64,000 bases of DNA. It comes from Streptomyces sp. CBMA291. GTDB taxonomy: Bacteria > Actinomycetota > Actinomycetes > Streptomycetales > Streptomycetaceae. The translations under genes and the position numbers were made by a program. The notes under the pieces are model-generated. The model had not been told where the DNA came from. It searched no databases and saw nothing but the letters and a program-made list of their open reading frames with translations. Location: assembly GCF_014596525.1 (NCBI RefSeq), contig NZ_MSJP01000034.1:1-64000 (forward strand), given 5' to 3'. Positions 27,442 through 40,700 of this stretch are shown piece after piece (the stretch's first letter is position 1; every line of letters starts with the position of its first letter).

Positions 27442-28923
27442 ATGCCGTCCCCTCTGTTCGCGGACCGTCCCGCCCGGCAGCCGGAGCCGGGCGCGGTGGA
27501 CGCGCTGATCTCGCAGACCCGCCGCCTGCGTGGCGGGCTCGTCGCCGTCCGCAGGGACGCGGTGGCGAACGAGGACGATCCCCGGCAGCGGTGGCAGCGC
27601 GCCCTCGTGGACCTCGCGGTCCACCAACTCGACGATCTGGGCGCCCATCTGGGGCAGCTGCGGGCAGGCGCTCCCGAGGAGACCGACCCGGAGACGGACC
27701 CCGACGCAGCCCCCGAGGACACCCCCGACACTCCGTTCACGAGCGACCCCGGAGCCGCCTACGGCGAGCCGGCCCCGCCGCGCACCGGCTCGCTGCTCTC
27801 CCGGGTCGGCAGCGCCGAGTGGAACCTGCTGACCGACGAGGTCTGCTGGTCCGACGAGCTGTTCCAGATCTTCGGCAGGGCGCCCGAGAGCGGTCCGATG
27901 TCGCTGGACGAGATGCCCACGATGGTCCACGACGACGACCGGTGTCTGCTCCAGGGCATGGTGACGGACTGTCTGATCGACGGGAAGCCGATCGACGGCG
28001 AGTTCCGGATCGTGCGGACCGACGGAAAGGTCCGCACCGTCCACATGACCGGGGAGCCCGTCCTCGACGCCGACGGCTGCACCGCCTCCATGTGGGCCGT
28101 CCTGCGCGATGTGAGCGAGCTGCGGCGCAGCCAGCGGGCGGTCCGGGACAGCCGGGACAGCCTGGAGCGAAGCCGCCGCATCGAGCAGACCGAGCGGCGG
28201 GTCGCCGTGCAGCTCCAGGAAGCCGTACTGCCGCCCTGGCGGGGCTCGCTCCGCTTCGCGCACGACGGCCCCGCCCCGCTGGACGTCGCGGCCCACTACC
28301 TTCCCGCCGCCACCACCACCCTCATCGGCGGCGACTGGTACGACGCGCTGGCCCTGCCCGGCGGGGACGCGCTGCTCACCGTCGGCGACCTGACCGGCCA
28401 CGGGGTCGCCGCGACCTCGTCGATGGCCATGCTCCTGGGCGCGCTGCGCGGCATGGCCGTCGCCGGGATCCGGCCCGCCGCGCTGATGGGACATCTGAAC
28501 CAGCTCCTGGAGACCTCCGTACAGCCCGCCCTCGGCAGTGCGATGTGCTGCCGGTACGACCCGGTGGCCCACACCCTGACCTGGGCACAGGCAGGACACC
28601 CCGCCCCGCTGCTGTTCCGCGACGGGGCGGGGCACGTCCTCAGGCGCCCCGAGGGCGTCCTCCTCGGGGCGACGACCGGCGCCGTGTACGGCGAGGCCGA
28701 GACCCGGCTCCTTCCGGGGGACGTCCTCGTCCTGCACACCGACGGGCTGGCCCGGGGCAGCGGTGCGTCCGACGACACGGGGACCCGGAGGCTGCTCACC
28801 CTCGGGGACCGGCTCGCCGGAGCCCGCGACGCCCAGGACGGAGTGCGCGCGGTGCTGGCGGAGTTCGGCGAGGAACAGCGCGAGGACGACGCCTGCGTGA
28901 TGGTGGTACGGGTCGGGGGCTGA
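27442..28923 (+). CDS. PAS-domain PP2C-type protein phosphatase (SpoIIE/RsbU-like)
   Basis: A 493-residue cytoplasmic phosphatase. A PAS domain lies at about 115-210 (SAEWNLLTDEVCWSDELFQIF ... VHMTGEPVLDADGC), then a short coiled linker, then the PP2C domain from about 255 to the end. Metal-binding aspartates are visible in IGGDWYDAL, VGDLTGHG and HTDGLARG, with the final Asp in REDDACVMVV. These enzymes dephosphorylate anti-anti-sigma factors in response to a signal sensed by PAS. No sigma or anti-sigma gene is adjacent. The start ATG at 27442 follows GGAG; upstream codons are not protein-like. Confidence 0.9.
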   Translation: MPSPLFADRPARQPEPGAVDALISQTRRLRGGLVAVRRDAVANEDDPRQRWQRALVDLAVHQLDDLGAHLGQLRAGAPEETDPETDPDAAPEDTPDTPFTSDPGAAYGEPAPPRTGSLLSRVGSAEWNLLTDEVCWSDELFQIFGRAPESGPMSLDEMPTMVHDDDRCLLQGMVTDCLIDGKPIDGEFRIVRTDGKVRTVHMTGEPVLDADGCTASMWAVLRDVSELRRSQRAVRDSRDSLERSRRIEQTERRVAVQLQEAVLPPWRGSLRFAHDGPAPLDVAAHYLPAATTTLIGGDWYDALALPGGDALLTVGDLTGHGVAATSSMAMLLGALRGMAVAGIRPAALMGHLNQLLETSVQPALGSAMCCRYDPVAHTLTWAQAGHPAPLLFRDGAGHVLRRPEGVLLGATTGAVYGEAETRLLPGDVLVLHTDGLARGSGASDDTGTRRLLTLGDRLAGARDAQDGVRAVLAEFGEEQREDDACVMVVRVGG

Positions 28924-28988
28924 CCCCGCCCCTCAGGTCCGGCTCTCGGACCCGCCCCTCGGCCTGTCCCCCGGCTCGGGCCTGTCCC

Positions 28989-30482
28989 TCAGGCCTGTCC
29001 CGGCCTCGGCCGGTTCACCGGGGACCTCGGCAGGGCGTCCTCGATCTCCTCGCGCAGGTGCTCGATCCTGGTGTATCCGGCGTACTGCCCGGTGAGCCGG
29101 TACATCTCCCGGAGCCGGTCCCAGGTGCGGTGGGAGGAGGTGTCCCCCATCGACATCAGGGCGAGCCGGGCGTACCGGTCGGCCTGCTCCGGGTCGTCGG
29201 CGATGAAGCAGGCCGACGCCATCGAGATGTGGTCGAAGAGCTTCGAACGGTCGTGGCCGCCACGCCGCAGTTCGAGGGCCAGCCTGGCGTGATGCTGGGC
29301 CGGGACGGCGGCGGACGGGTCGTGGTCGGCGAGGGTCCGGTAGGCGAGCGCCTGCATGCCGTGCATGTCGGCCTCGTCGAAGGTCTGCATCCAGTCCGGT
29401 GCCTTCTCGTCCTGCCGGTCGGACACGAACAGCTGCTCGGCCTCGCCCAGGGTGCGGCGCATGGCCTGCCCCCGGCCGAGGGAGGCCTGCGCCCATGCCT
29501 CGATCGTGTGGAACATGGCCTGGGTGCGGGGCAGCACCCGCTCGCCCGCACCGTCCTTGGCGAGCTTCATCAGGTCGAGCGCCTCGCCTGGACGGCCCAG
29601 ATGCACCATCTGACGGGCGGCCCGGGACAGCGCCTCCCCGGCCCTCGGCCGGTCACCGCCCTCCCTGGCCGCGTGCGCGGCGATCACGAAGTACTTCTGA
29701 GCGGTGGGTTCGAGACCCACGTCGTGGGACATCCATCCGGCGAGGACCGCCAGGTTGGCCGCGACGCCCCACAGGCGCCGCTGGAGGTGGTCGGCGTGGC
29801 GGTAGGCGAGCATGCCGCCCACCTCGTTGAGCTGGCCCACCACGGCCTTGCGCTGGAGACCGCCGCCCCGGGAGGCGTCCCAGGCACGGAACACCTCCAC
29901 GGAGTGCTCCAGGGCCTCGATCTCCTCCGAGCCGATGGGGGCGGCCTCGTAGCGGTCGAAGCCGACGGGGTCGGCGTGCAGGGGGTCGGTGCTTCGCTGG
30001 GGGACGGACTGGCGTGCGGGATCGTTCTGTAGCCAGTCGTGCATGGCGTTGCTGAGTACGGAGCCGGCGGCAAGCGCGGCACCCGCGCCCACCAGGCCGC
30101 GTCGGTTGAGCATGAGGTCCATTCCCGTGAATTCGGTGAGGACCGCCGCCGTACGGTCGGGTGGCCAGGGCAGCCCGTCAGGGTTCTCCGTCGCCCTGAC
30201 GTCCTGCCGTGTTCCACTGCGTCCGCGTCGTACGAACCCGAGGTCCTCGATGGTCACGACACGGCCGAGTCGCTCGGTGAACAGTGCTGCCAGCACCCGG
30301 GGAACGGGGTCGCGCGGGGTCTCGCCCCGGTCGATCCATCTCCGCACCCGTGAGGTGTCGGTCGCCAGCTGGGGGTGGCCCATGGCCGCCGCCTGCCGGT
30401 TGACCAGCCTCGCGAGTTCGCCCTTGGACCATCCGGCCAGGCCGAACAGGTCCGAAAGACGGGTGTTGGTTTGTCCGGTCAC
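28989..30482 (-). CDS. NsdB-like DNA-binding/TPR regulator
   Basis: A 497-residue regulator. Residues 10-75 are a helix-turn-helix-like domain (LAGWSKGELARLVNRQAAAM ... RVRRWIDRGETPRDPVPRVL) typical of the NsdA/NsdB group, which repress differentiation and antibiotic production in Streptomyces coelicolor. A hydrophobic stretch (RRGLVGAGAALAAGSVLSNA, about 135-155) and TPR-like helices follow. The GTG at 30482 was chosen because the family begins at TGQTNTRLSDLFGL and GGGGG lies upstream. Assignment to NsdB rather than NsdA rests on memory of the N-terminal sequence. It is divergent from an APH-type kinase. Confidence 0.75.
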   Translation of the reverse strand: MTGQTNTRLSDLFGLAGWSKGELARLVNRQAAAMGHPQLATDTSRVRRWIDRGETPRDPVPRVLAALFTERLGRVVTIEDLGFVRRGRSGTRQDVRATENPDGLPWPPDRTAAVLTEFTGMDLMLNRRGLVGAGAALAAGSVLSNAMHDWLQNDPARQSVPQRSTDPLHADPVGFDRYEAAPIGSEEIEALEHSVEVFRAWDASRGGGLQRKAVVGQLNEVGGMLAYRHADHLQRRLWGVAANLAVLAGWMSHDVGLEPTAQKYFVIAAHAAREGGDRPRAGEALSRAARQMVHLGRPGEALDLMKLAKDGAGERVLPRTQAMFHTIEAWAQASLGRGQAMRRTLGEAEQLFVSDRQDEKAPDWMQTFDEADMHGMQALAYRTLADHDPSAAVPAQHHARLALELRRGGHDRSKLFDHISMASACFIADDPEQADRYARLALMSMGDTSSHRTWDRLREMYRLTGQYAGYTRIEHLREEIEDALPRSPVNRPRPGQA

Positions 30483-30715
30483 GTCTAAGCCCCCAGGTTC
30501 TCGGCTGAGTTGACAGTAGCCCTCCGTCATGGGCCTGGCGATAATTCGCCAGGGTTCGCCAGGGTTCGCTTGATGTTCCGCCACCCGCGCGCGGGTGTCA
30601 GGTAGGAAAGCGCCACCCCGCCCCGCCGACCGGCCCTCATTCCCCAGGGTGCGGACCGGGGGCGGGCGGGGCGACGCGCGCAACTCGTCGGCACACGAAG
30701 GGATCTGTCACCCTC

Positions 30716-31843
30716 ATGTACACAGCATCGTCCTCCGTGTCCGCCCCGCCCCGGCCGCAGCACCGCGTCATCCCCTCCGGGCCCGGTCCCTACCTCGCCC
30801 CCGCCTCGCAGGCCGTCCGGCCGCGACGCCGGGTGGGCGGCGCGGGGACCCAGCCGATCAGCGGGAGGATCGACCTGTCCGGCCCCCAAGGGGCCCAGCT
30901 GAAGACGGCGATCGCCTCGATCCACCGGATCTGCCCGGAGTTCAACCCGGTGCAGGTGCTGCGGCGCAGCGGGCGTTCCGTACTCATCGTCGGGACGACC
31001 GGGCGGACCACGGCGGTCGCGAAGTGCTTACTCGACCACTCCTCGGCATGGATGGAGCGGTTCCGGCACGAAATAGGGTCCTACCGCTCCTTCGTCCGTC
31101 ACCGTCCCCCGGTGCGGGCGCCGCGGCTGATCGCCGCGGACCCGGAGAACTGCACGCTGGTGATCGAGCGGATGCCGGGACGGGCGGCGGCACTCTCCCG
31201 CCACCCCGTCGAGGCACCGCCCCGGGCCGATGTGCGGGCCGCGCTCGGCGCGGTCGCCCGGCTCAACGCCTGGCGTCCCCCGGCCGGGACGTTCGACGCG
31301 CCGCTGGACTACGGCACCCGGATCGCACGCTTCCACGAACTCGGGCTCTTCACCGACCGTGACCGTGACGACCTCCAGAAGCTGCTGCACGGTCTGGTGC
31401 ACGCGGGTGGCCGTCAGGGCATGGGCCAGTTCTGTCACGGCGACGCCCTGCTCTCCAACATCCTCCTCTCCCCCGTCGGTCCGGTGCTCGTCGACTGGGA
31501 GCACGCGGGCTGGTACCTGCCGGGCTACGACCTGGCGACCCTGTGGACGGTGCTCGCCGACGCGCCGCTGGCCCGGCGCGAGATCAGCAAGCTCGCCCAG
31601 CAGGCGGGGCCCGCTTCCCGGGACGCCTTCCTGGTGAACCTGATGATCGTGCTGACCCGGGAGATCCGCACCTACGAGACGGCGGTGCAGCGCACCATGA
31701 AGGAGGCCCCGCCGGCCGGTTCGGTGCCGGTGCCCACGGGGGCGCTCGCTCCCGGGGAGGAACAGCGACTGCTCCTGCGGCGGCTGCACGACGACTGCGC
31801 CATGGCACGGCGGGCCGTGCGCGCGGCGGTCGGGACGCGCTGA
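30716..31843 (+). CDS. Aminoglycoside phosphotransferase (APH)-fold kinase
   Basis: A 375-residue protein kinase-like enzyme. The catalytic loop [13 protein letters not shown] (HGDxxxxN, about 242-254) and metal-binding VDWEHAG (about 262-268) are intact, and a lysine lies in VAKCLL. APH-fold kinases phosphorylate antibiotics, choline, sugars or other small molecules; no substrate evidence is seen. The N-terminal 50 residues are Pro/Arg-rich. Codon 105 is TTA (31028), so translation should depend on the bldA tRNA and be delayed to differentiation. It is divergent from the NsdB-like regulator. Confidence 0.8.
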   Translation: MYTASSSVSAPPRPQHRVIPSGPGPYLAPASQAVRPRRRVGGAGTQPISGRIDLSGPQGAQLKTAIASIHRICPEFNPVQVLRRSGRSVLIVGTTGRTTAVAKCLLDHSSAWMERFRHEIGSYRSFVRHRPPVRAPRLIAADPENCTLVIERMPGRAAALSRHPVEAPPRADVRAALGAVARLNAWRPPAGTFDAPLDYGTRIARFHELGLFTDRDRDDLQKLLHGLVHAGGRQGMGQFCHGDALLSNILLSPVGPVLVDWEHAGWYLPGYDLATLWTVLADAPLARREISKLAQQAGPASRDAFLVNLMIVLTREIRTYETAVQRTMKEAPPAGSVPVPTGALAPGEEQRLLLRRLHDDCAMARRAVRAAVGTR

Positions 31844-32370
31844 GGCCCGGTCCGGCCGACGCCACCGGGGGTGGGTGCGCCGTGCGCCCGGTGCCGACAC
31901 ACCGGGCCACGGCGCACCGGCACGTCCGGCCGCAGCCCGGTCCCGCCGGCCCCTGGCCCCGGCCCTGGCCCCGGTCCCACCGGCCCCCGGCACCGACCCT
32001 CTCCCCCTGCACCGGACCGTCGGCCCCCGCCGTGCCCCGCCCCGGCGCGTCAGACCTCGCCGCGTCAGGACCTCGCACCCCTCGCCCCGGCGCCTTCCTC
32101 TCCGGCGCTCCGCCGATGCCCCGCCCCGGCGCGAAACCGGCCCGCCGCGTCCGCCACGTCCGCCGCGTCCGGCCAGTGGTCCACTCCACTGACGCGTCCC
32201 AGGCCCGGGGCCCGTCGCGGCGAAACTCCGCCGGATGGCCCTCCACAGCCGCTCTGACGTGGGAACTTCCCTGCCATGAGGCGTGATTGACGGATCGTTC
32301 GGGAGCCGATACCCCTGTACGGGACCGGTCCCGCACGCCCCCGTGTCACCCCACACCGCAGGAGGCTGCC
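31844..32370. other. Intergenic region, low-complexity, no gene
   Basis: These 527 bases are C-rich and repetitive (for example CCTGGCCCCGGCCCTGGCCCC near 31950). All open frames here are proline-rich artefacts. The right end holds the CAGGAGG ribosome binding site of the amidase gene and must contain its promoter, which I cannot pin down. Confidence 0.5.
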
Positions 32371-34350
32371 TTGCTCCGTCCCGCGTCCCCGAGACGTACA
32401 CCGGCATCACGGGTTCCGAGGGCGGTGGGCGCCCTCGCCTCCGCCGCCCTGCTGCTTCCGCTCCTCTCCGCCGCCCCGCCCGCCGGAGCCGAGGTGCCCG
32501 AGGCGGGCGCCCTGCAAGGCCAGTTCACCCGGGCCGCCGCACGGCACGGCGTGCCCGCGAGCGTGCTGCTCGGCGTCTCGTACCTTCAGTCGCGCTGGGA
32601 CGGCCACGGCGGCGCGCCGAGCGTGACCGGCGGATACGGGCCGATGCACCTCACCGACGCGACGACCGCGCTCGCCGGGCAGCCCCCGCACCACTCGGAC
32701 GGGTCGGAGGACGCGCGCGGCGACTCCTCGCGCCCCGCGCGCACCGGCTCCCCGAGCACACCGGCTCCGCCCGCCCCGGAGGCGCTGCCGCCCCGGCTTC
32801 GGACGCTGGAGCGGGCCTCGGAGCTTTCGGGCATCCCCGCCGACGAGCTGCGCACCGGCACGGAGGCGAACATCGAGGGCGGGGCGGCGCTGCTCGCCGC
32901 CGCTCAGCGGGAGGCGGGGCTTCCGGCAAGCGCGGACCCGGCCGACTGGTACGGGGCGGTGGCCCGGTACTCCGGCGCGGACGACGCGGCGACGGCGGCC
33001 ACGTACGCGGACGACGTGTTCGACGTGATCAGGACCGGGGAGTCGCGGACGACGGACAGCGGGCAGGTGGTAACACTTGCGGCCGTGCCCTCGGTGGCGC
33101 CCGCCACCGGGCAGCTGACGGCGCTCGGGCTGCGGCGCCCGGCCGGCGGGCCGGTGGAGTGCCCTCGTACGGTCGCCTGCGAGTGGGTGCCCGCGCCGTA
33201 CGAGGAGTTCGGCGACGGGGACTACGGCAACCACGACAAGGCGGACCGGCCGGCCTCCCAGTCGATCGACTACATCGTCATCCACGACACCGAGGCCACC
33301 TGGGACGTCACCCTGAAGCTGGTCCAGGACCCGACGTACGTCTCCTGGCAGTACTCCCTGCGTTCCTCCGACGGGCACGTCGCCCAGCACCTCCCGCTCA
33401 AGGACGTGGGCTGGCACGCGGGGAACTGGTACGTGAACGCCAAGTCGGTGGGGCTCGAACACGAGGGCTTCCTCACCGCGCCCGACTCCTGGTACACGGA
33501 GGCGATGTACCGCTCGTCGGCGCGGCTCGTGCGCTACCTCGCCGCCCGGTACGACATCCCGCTCGACCGGCAGCACATCCTGGGCCACGACACCGTGCCG
33601 GGGACGGTGACCTCCTCGATCAAGGGCATGCACACGGACCCGGGACCGTACTGGGACTGGGCGCACTACTTCCGGCTGCTGGGCCGCCCGATCACGCCGA
33701 GCGCGGGGCCCGCCGCCGGGGTGGTCACGATCCGGCCCGACTACGCCTCCCACCAGCCGGTCTACACGGGGTGCACGACGGCGGGCGAGGCGTGCGCGCC
33801 GCACGGGAGCGGGGCCGTGCGCCTGTACACCGCCCCGAGCGCCGACGCGCCCCTGGTGAAGGACATCGGTCTGCGGCCGGGCGGGCAGGATTCGACCGTC
33901 GACGTGAACGACACCGGGGCGCGCGCCTCGACGGGACAGAGCTTCGCGGTGGCGGAGCGCCGGGGCGACTGGACGGCGATCTGGTACCTCGGGCAGAAGG
34001 CGTGGTTCGCCAACCCCCGGAGGGAGCCGACGGCGGTGAACGCGCGGGGGCTCGTCCTGACGCCCCGGGAGGGTCTCGCGGAGGTGCCGGTGTACGGGAG
34101 GGCGTACCCGGAGGCCTCGGCGTATCCGGCGGGGGTGCCGGTGCAGTCGGTGTCGCCACTGCCGTACAAGCTGCTCGCGGGGCAGCGGTACGTGGTGGGT
34201 GACCGCACCCCGGGCGAGTACCTCTTCGCCCCGACGTTCGATATCAGTGAACATGCGGTCGTGCGCGGTCAAGAGGAGTACTACCTGATCCAGTTCGGAC
34301 ATCGCGTCGCCTTCGTCAAGGCCGCTGACGTGCGGGTTTCCCGGGCCTGA
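32371..34350 (+). CDS. Secreted N-acetylmuramoyl-L-alanine amidase, modular
   Basis: A 659-residue exported peptidoglycan hydrolase starting at TTG 32371, which has a full AGGAGG 5 bases upstream; no ATG or GTG gives the signal peptide (about residues 15-42). An N-terminal helical region resembles lysozyme/transglycosylase domains (VPASVLLGVSYLQSRWDGHG ... GYGPMHLTD). The amidase_2 domain at about 290-440 carries the zinc ligands in IDYIVIHDTEATW and HILGHDTVPG..DPGPYWDW, with VGLEHEG. The C-terminal 200 residues look like SH3-type wall-binding repeats. It cleaves the amide between MurNAc and the stem peptide. A hairpin follows. Confidence 0.9.
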   Translation: MLRPASPRRTPASRVPRAVGALASAALLLPLLSAAPPAGAEVPEAGALQGQFTRAAARHGVPASVLLGVSYLQSRWDGHGGAPSVTGGYGPMHLTDATTALAGQPPHHSDGSEDARGDSSRPARTGSPSTPAPPAPEALPPRLRTLERASELSGIPADELRTGTEANIEGGAALLAAAQREAGLPASADPADWYGAVARYSGADDAATAATYADDVFDVIRTGESRTTDSGQVVTLAAVPSVAPATGQLTALGLRRPAGGPVECPRTVACEWVPAPYEEFGDGDYGNHDKADRPASQSIDYIVIHDTEATWDVTLKLVQDPTYVSWQYSLRSSDGHVAQHLPLKDVGWHAGNWYVNAKSVGLEHEGFLTAPDSWYTEAMYRSSARLVRYLAARYDIPLDRQHILGHDTVPGTVTSSIKGMHTDPGPYWDWAHYFRLLGRPITPSAGPAAGVVTIRPDYASHQPVYTGCTTAGEACAPHGSGAVRLYTAPSADAPLVKDIGLRPGGQDSTVDVNDTGARASTGQSFAVAERRGDWTAIWYLGQKAWFANPRREPTAVNARGLVLTPREGLAEVPVYGRAYPEASAYPAGVPVQSVSPLPYKLLAGQRYVVGDRTPGEYLFAPTFDISEHAVVRGQEEYYLIQFGHRVAFVKAADVRVSRA

Positions 34351-34374
34351 CGGGAGAGGCGACCGCATGGCCGC

Positions 34375-34408
34375 GAGGGGTGGCGGGCTGCCGTGTCTGC
34401 CACCCCTC
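34375..34408. terminator. Hairpin terminator after the amidase gene
   Basis: GAGGGGTGGC (34375-34384) pairs perfectly with GCCACCCCTC (34399-34408) around a 14-base loop, 25 bases after the amidase stop. Confidence 0.75.
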
Positions 34409-34466
34409 ACACCGGCGTTCATAGGACTATTCAAGAGGTCATGTGTGGCGCGGGAGCTACGGGTAA

Positions 34467-36713
<2,247 letters not shown>

Positions 36714-36723
36714 GACGGGCGAA

Positions 36724-36757
36724 GGGGCCGCTCCCGGACGGTTCCGGGAGCGGCCCC
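36724..36757. terminator. Hairpin terminator after geosmin synthase
   Basis: A perfect 15-base stem (36724-36738 with 36743-36757) and CGGT loop, 11 bases after the geoA stop. It lies between convergent genes and probably serves both. Confidence 0.9.
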
Positions 36758-36777
36758 CTGTGTACGGGCCCAGCGGG

Positions 36778-37143
36778 TCAGGCGTGGCGGCCGCGCAGTT
36801 CGTCGAGTTCGCGCCGGTCGCGCTTGGTGGGGCGTCCCGTGCCCCGGTCGCGGACCGCCGCGACGGCGACGTGCTCGCGCGGCGGCGGGGGCGGGCTGTT
36901 GTCGACGAACGCCTCGGCGGCCACCGGCGGGCCGACCCGCTTGGTGTGCAGCTCCTTGACCTCGACGATCCGCTCCCGGCCGCCGTGGAAGACCCGGACC
37001 TCGTCGCCGGGCTTCACGGCCTGGGCGGGCTTGGCCCGCTCCCCGTTGACCTTGACGTGGCCCGCCCGGCAGGCGGCGGCCGCCTGCGAGCGGGTCTTGG
37101 TGAGGCGGACCGCCCAGATCCAGCTGTCGACGCGCGCGCTCAT
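36778..37143 (-). CDS. S4-domain RNA-binding protein (Hsp15-like)
   Basis: A 121-residue protein. Residues 1-60 form an S4 domain (MSARVDSWIWAVRLTKTRSQ ... CRAGHVKVNGERAK), the arrangement of Hsp15/HslR, which binds stalled 50S subunits carrying nascent chain-tRNA. The C-terminus is basic (RDRGTGRPTKRDRRELDELR). Start ATG at 37143. It is transcribed with the next upstream gene (15-base gap). Confidence 0.85.
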   Translation of the reverse strand: MSARVDSWIWAVRLTKTRSQAAAACRAGHVKVNGERAKPAQAVKPGDEVRVFHGGRERIVEVKELHTKRVGPPVAAEAFVDNSPPPPPREHVAVAAVRDRGTGRPTKRDRRELDELRGRHA

Positions 37144-37158
37144 CGGCCCCGCCTCCCG

Positions 37159-37659
37159 TCAGCCCTGCTGGAACAGCTCGGCGGGCAGCGGCTTCAGGAG
37201 CGCGTACAGGTCGTCGGTGATCGGCCGGTCCCAACTGGCGATCGTCACGAGGACGTTGTCGCTGCGGTCGAACTGGACGCAGGAGATACGGCTCTCGGAG
37301 AGCTTGAGGCGGCGCACGATGAGGAGGTTGTCCCCCTGCATCACGGGCACGTCCTCGGTGTCGAGGACCTCGACCGGCTCGTCGTTCTCCAGGGCGGCGA
37401 GAAGCTGGGCCACCTCGAAGGGAATCTGGCCGTCCGCCAGCTCACGGGCCGGGGAGCCCTCCGGCAGATTGCCGATGATCATCGCGGGGCCCCGGCCGCC
37501 GAAGAGGTCGTACCGGAGGAAGACGCCCTGGCAGGAGCCGTCGGGCGCGGGCAGCAGACCGGCGCCGAGGTTGCCGGGCCAGTCCCCCGGGTCCATGGCC
37601 AGGACGTCGAAGTCCGGGCCCGCGGGAGTGGCGGCGCTGCGGCGGCGGAGGAAGGACAT
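37159..37659 (-). CDS. Conserved hypothetical protein
   Basis: A 166-residue soluble protein with alternating short strands and helices (FDVLAMDPGDWPGNLGAGLL ... VFLRYDLFGGRGPAMIIGNL ... CVQFDRSDNVLVTIASWDRP). No signal peptide, membrane segment or catalytic motif is seen. I recognise no family; it looks like a conserved actinobacterial protein. It lies 15 bases upstream of the S4-domain gene, so the two are probably one operon. Start ATG at 37659 directly after a GGCCGT context with a weak ribosome binding site. Confidence 0.6.
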   Translation of the reverse strand: MSFLRRRSAATPAGPDFDVLAMDPGDWPGNLGAGLLPAPDGSCQGVFLRYDLFGGRGPAMIIGNLPEGSPARELADGQIPFEVAQLLAALENDEPVEVLDTEDVPVMQGDNLLIVRRLKLSESRISCVQFDRSDNVLVTIASWDRPITDDLYALLKPLPAELFQQG

Positions 37660-37716
37660 ACGGCCATGGTACGTGCCCCGGCGCGCGCCGCGACGCGCGC
37701 CGGGCGGCTCCGGCGC

Positions 37717-40700
37717 TCAGCTCTGCCCCTCGGACTCCTCGGGCTCCCCTCCGGTGTTCCGCAGGGCCTGTGCGAGGCCGGTGCGGTCGGTGCCGAGCTT
37801 GCGGTAGACGGCCGAGAGGAGGCGGGCGACCTCGTTCGTGTCGAGCCCTAAGAGTGCGGCCGCGTCCTCGTCGCGGGCGATCGTGTCGGCGACCGCGCGC
37901 TCCCGCGCGGTGAGCCTGTCCGTACCCGCCGGGTGGAGGGCCCGGGGGCGCAGTCCGGCCGCCGCGAGTTCGGCTCGCGCGGTCTCGACGAGGGCGTCGG
38001 CGCCGCAGTCCTGGGCGGTCTCCAGACCCCGGTACAGATGTTCGGAGGCCTCGGCGGTCCGCTCGGTGCGGCGCAGGGCCGCGCCGAGGCCGACGAGGGA
38101 GCGGGCCAGCTCGTACGCGGCCGGTGACTGGTCGAGCCAGTCGACGGACTCCTCCAGGAGCTTGATCCGCTCGGGTCCCTCGGAGACCTCGGCGGCCACC
38201 CTGAGCGCCTGGCCGATCCCGGATGGCGCGCCGTACTGGCGGGCCCTGAGGACGGCCTCGTGGGCGGTGGCCTGGGCTTTCGCCGGGGAGGTGGCCGCCT
38301 CGGCGAGGGCGAGGTGGAGCTGCCAGGGGCAGCAGGAGGGGTTGCGCTTGCCGCGCGGGTCGAGCCGTCGGCCGACGGCGGCCAGCTCGGCGGCGGCCTC
38401 ATCGGTGCGTCCGGTGGCGAGCAGCAGTTCGGCGTGGACGGTCTCGCAGTCGGGGATGGTGACGGCGGCGGGGAAGGGTTCGCCGAAGTCGTGGTCCCGG
38501 GCGACCCGCTCGGCCTCGTCGGTACGGCCGCGGGCGATCAGGACCTCGATCATGACGCCGGTCGCGTACCAGAGGGCCGGGGTGCGGGCGCCGACGCGCT
38601 CGGCGAGACGGAGTCCGGCGCGGGCGAAGTCCTCGGCCTCCATGAGGCGGCCGCGCCGGAAGCGGATGTAGCCGATGAGGGTGTAGGCGAAGGCGAGGTG
38701 GGCTCCGCGCCAGCCCTGCTTCTCGAATTCGGCGGTTCCTGCGGCGAAGAGTTCCTCGGCGCGTCCGGGCCGGTCGGCGTACAGGTGGAGAAGGGCGACG
38801 AGGACCGGGACCTCGAAGCCTCGGCTCTCGTCGGCCCAGCTCAGGCCGCCTTCCAGGGCGCGCTCGGCGTGCCGGAGGGCGACCGAGGCGGGTTCGGCGC
38901 GCAGGGTGGCGTCCCAGGCGCGCAGTCCGATGATGTACCGCTCGGTGACGTCGCGGCCGGTGAGCCGGTCGGCGAGGGCCGCGAGGCGGCGGGACCTGGC
39001 GGGCGATTCGGGTTCGTCGGCGCGCAGGGCGTCCCACATGAACTTCTCGGCCTGCGTCCGCAGACGGCTGCGGGCGTCGGTGGCCCGTCCGGCCTCGTGG
39101 CCGAGGAGTTCGGAGGCCTCGACGAGCCGGTCGCTGTGGGCGAGGACCTGGGCGAGCCGGTAGACGATGCCGTGGCGCAGCGCCGGGTCGGCGATGGGCT
39201 CTTCCAGGGCGGCGCGCAGATGGTTGACGGTGGTGACGGGTTCGGTGAGGAGGGAGGAGCAGCCCAGTTCGTAGAGGACTCCGGCCCGGTCCTCGGTGGC
39301 GGGTGGTTCGCGCAGGGCGCGGGCGAGGTAGCGGCGGGCCGCGTCGGGGGCGCCCGCACGGAGGGTCTGTCCGGCGGCGGCGCGCAGTTGCTGGACGACC
39401 CAGGGGTCGGCCTCGGGGTGGGTCTCCAGGAGGTGGCGGGCGGCCGCGGTGGGGCCGAGGCCCGCGTCGACGACGCACCAGGCGGCCTGGCCGTGCAGGG
39501 CGACGCGGGTGGCGGCGGAGATGGAGCGGTAGACGGTGGTGGCGATGAGCGGGTGGGTGAACTGGAGCGGGCCCTCGGGGTGTTCGGCCTCGGCGAGGAC
39601 GCGGGCCTCGCGGAGCCGGGCGGCGCATTCGGCGACCTCCTCGCCGCCGAGTCCGGCGACGGCTCCCGCGAGCTGGGGCGAGATCTGGGTGCCGAGGACG
39701 GCGCAGGCCCAGGCGAGGCGGACGGTGGCGGGGCCGAGGCGTTCGAGGCGGGTGACGAGTCCGGTGCCCTTGAGGGCTGCGGCGAGGTCGCGCAGGGCGG
39801 GGGCCGCGGCGGCGGTGGGTTCGAGTCCGTGGTCGCGGACCTTGGCGGCGAGTTCGACGGCTTCGAAGGGGTTGCCGGAGGTGACCGTCCAGAAGTCGTG
39901 GCAGAAGGCGTCCTCGGCGTGGGCGCCGACCTGGTCGCGGACGAGCCGGGTGACGGCGGCGGCGGTGAGCGGGGCGAGCCCGAGGGGCCGCTGTCCCGAT
40001 CTGCGGCCGGCGAACTCGGCGCCTTCCTCGGGCAGCTCGTCGGGCCGGTAGGCGACGACGAGGAGCATGGGCAGTTCCTCGGCGCGCGGGGCGAACGCGG
40101 CGAGCCAGCCGAGGGATTCGGGGTCGGCCCAGTGGACGTCGTCGAGGACGACGACCAGGGGTGCGCGGCGGACGGCGAGGTGGGTGAGGACCCAATCGAG
40201 TCCGTCGCGCAGGCCCTGCGGGTCGGGCGGGGAGCCTTCGGTGGGGGCGCGCAGGCCGAGGGCGGGGCCGACGATGTCGTACCAGGAGCCGAGCCGTTCG
40301 CGGAGTTCGGCGTCGGTGGCGTGGGCCAGTTGGGGCTGGAGGAGCTGGCGGGCGACGTGGAAGGCGACCCGCTGTTCCTGTTCGCCGCCCCGGGCGGAGA
40401 GGACGGTGCAACCGCGGGCGGCGGCACGGCGTCGTATCTCGGCGAGGAGGGCGGTCTTGCCGAGTCCGGTGGGCGCGGCGTAGGCGAGGACGCCGCCGCG
40501 ACGGGCGCCCGGCGGGTGCTCGCCTGCCTCGGTGCCGGGGAGCCGGCCGGGGCCGAAGCGGGTTCCGGTCAGGGGGCCTTCGCCGGTGGGGCGGACGGCT
40601 CCGGTGCGTGGCCGGGTGTCGTCGTGGCCGAGGCCCGGCAGGGCGACGAGGTGGGGGCTGTGGCTCTCGCGGGGTGCGGGAGCGCGGTCGGGCCAGGACG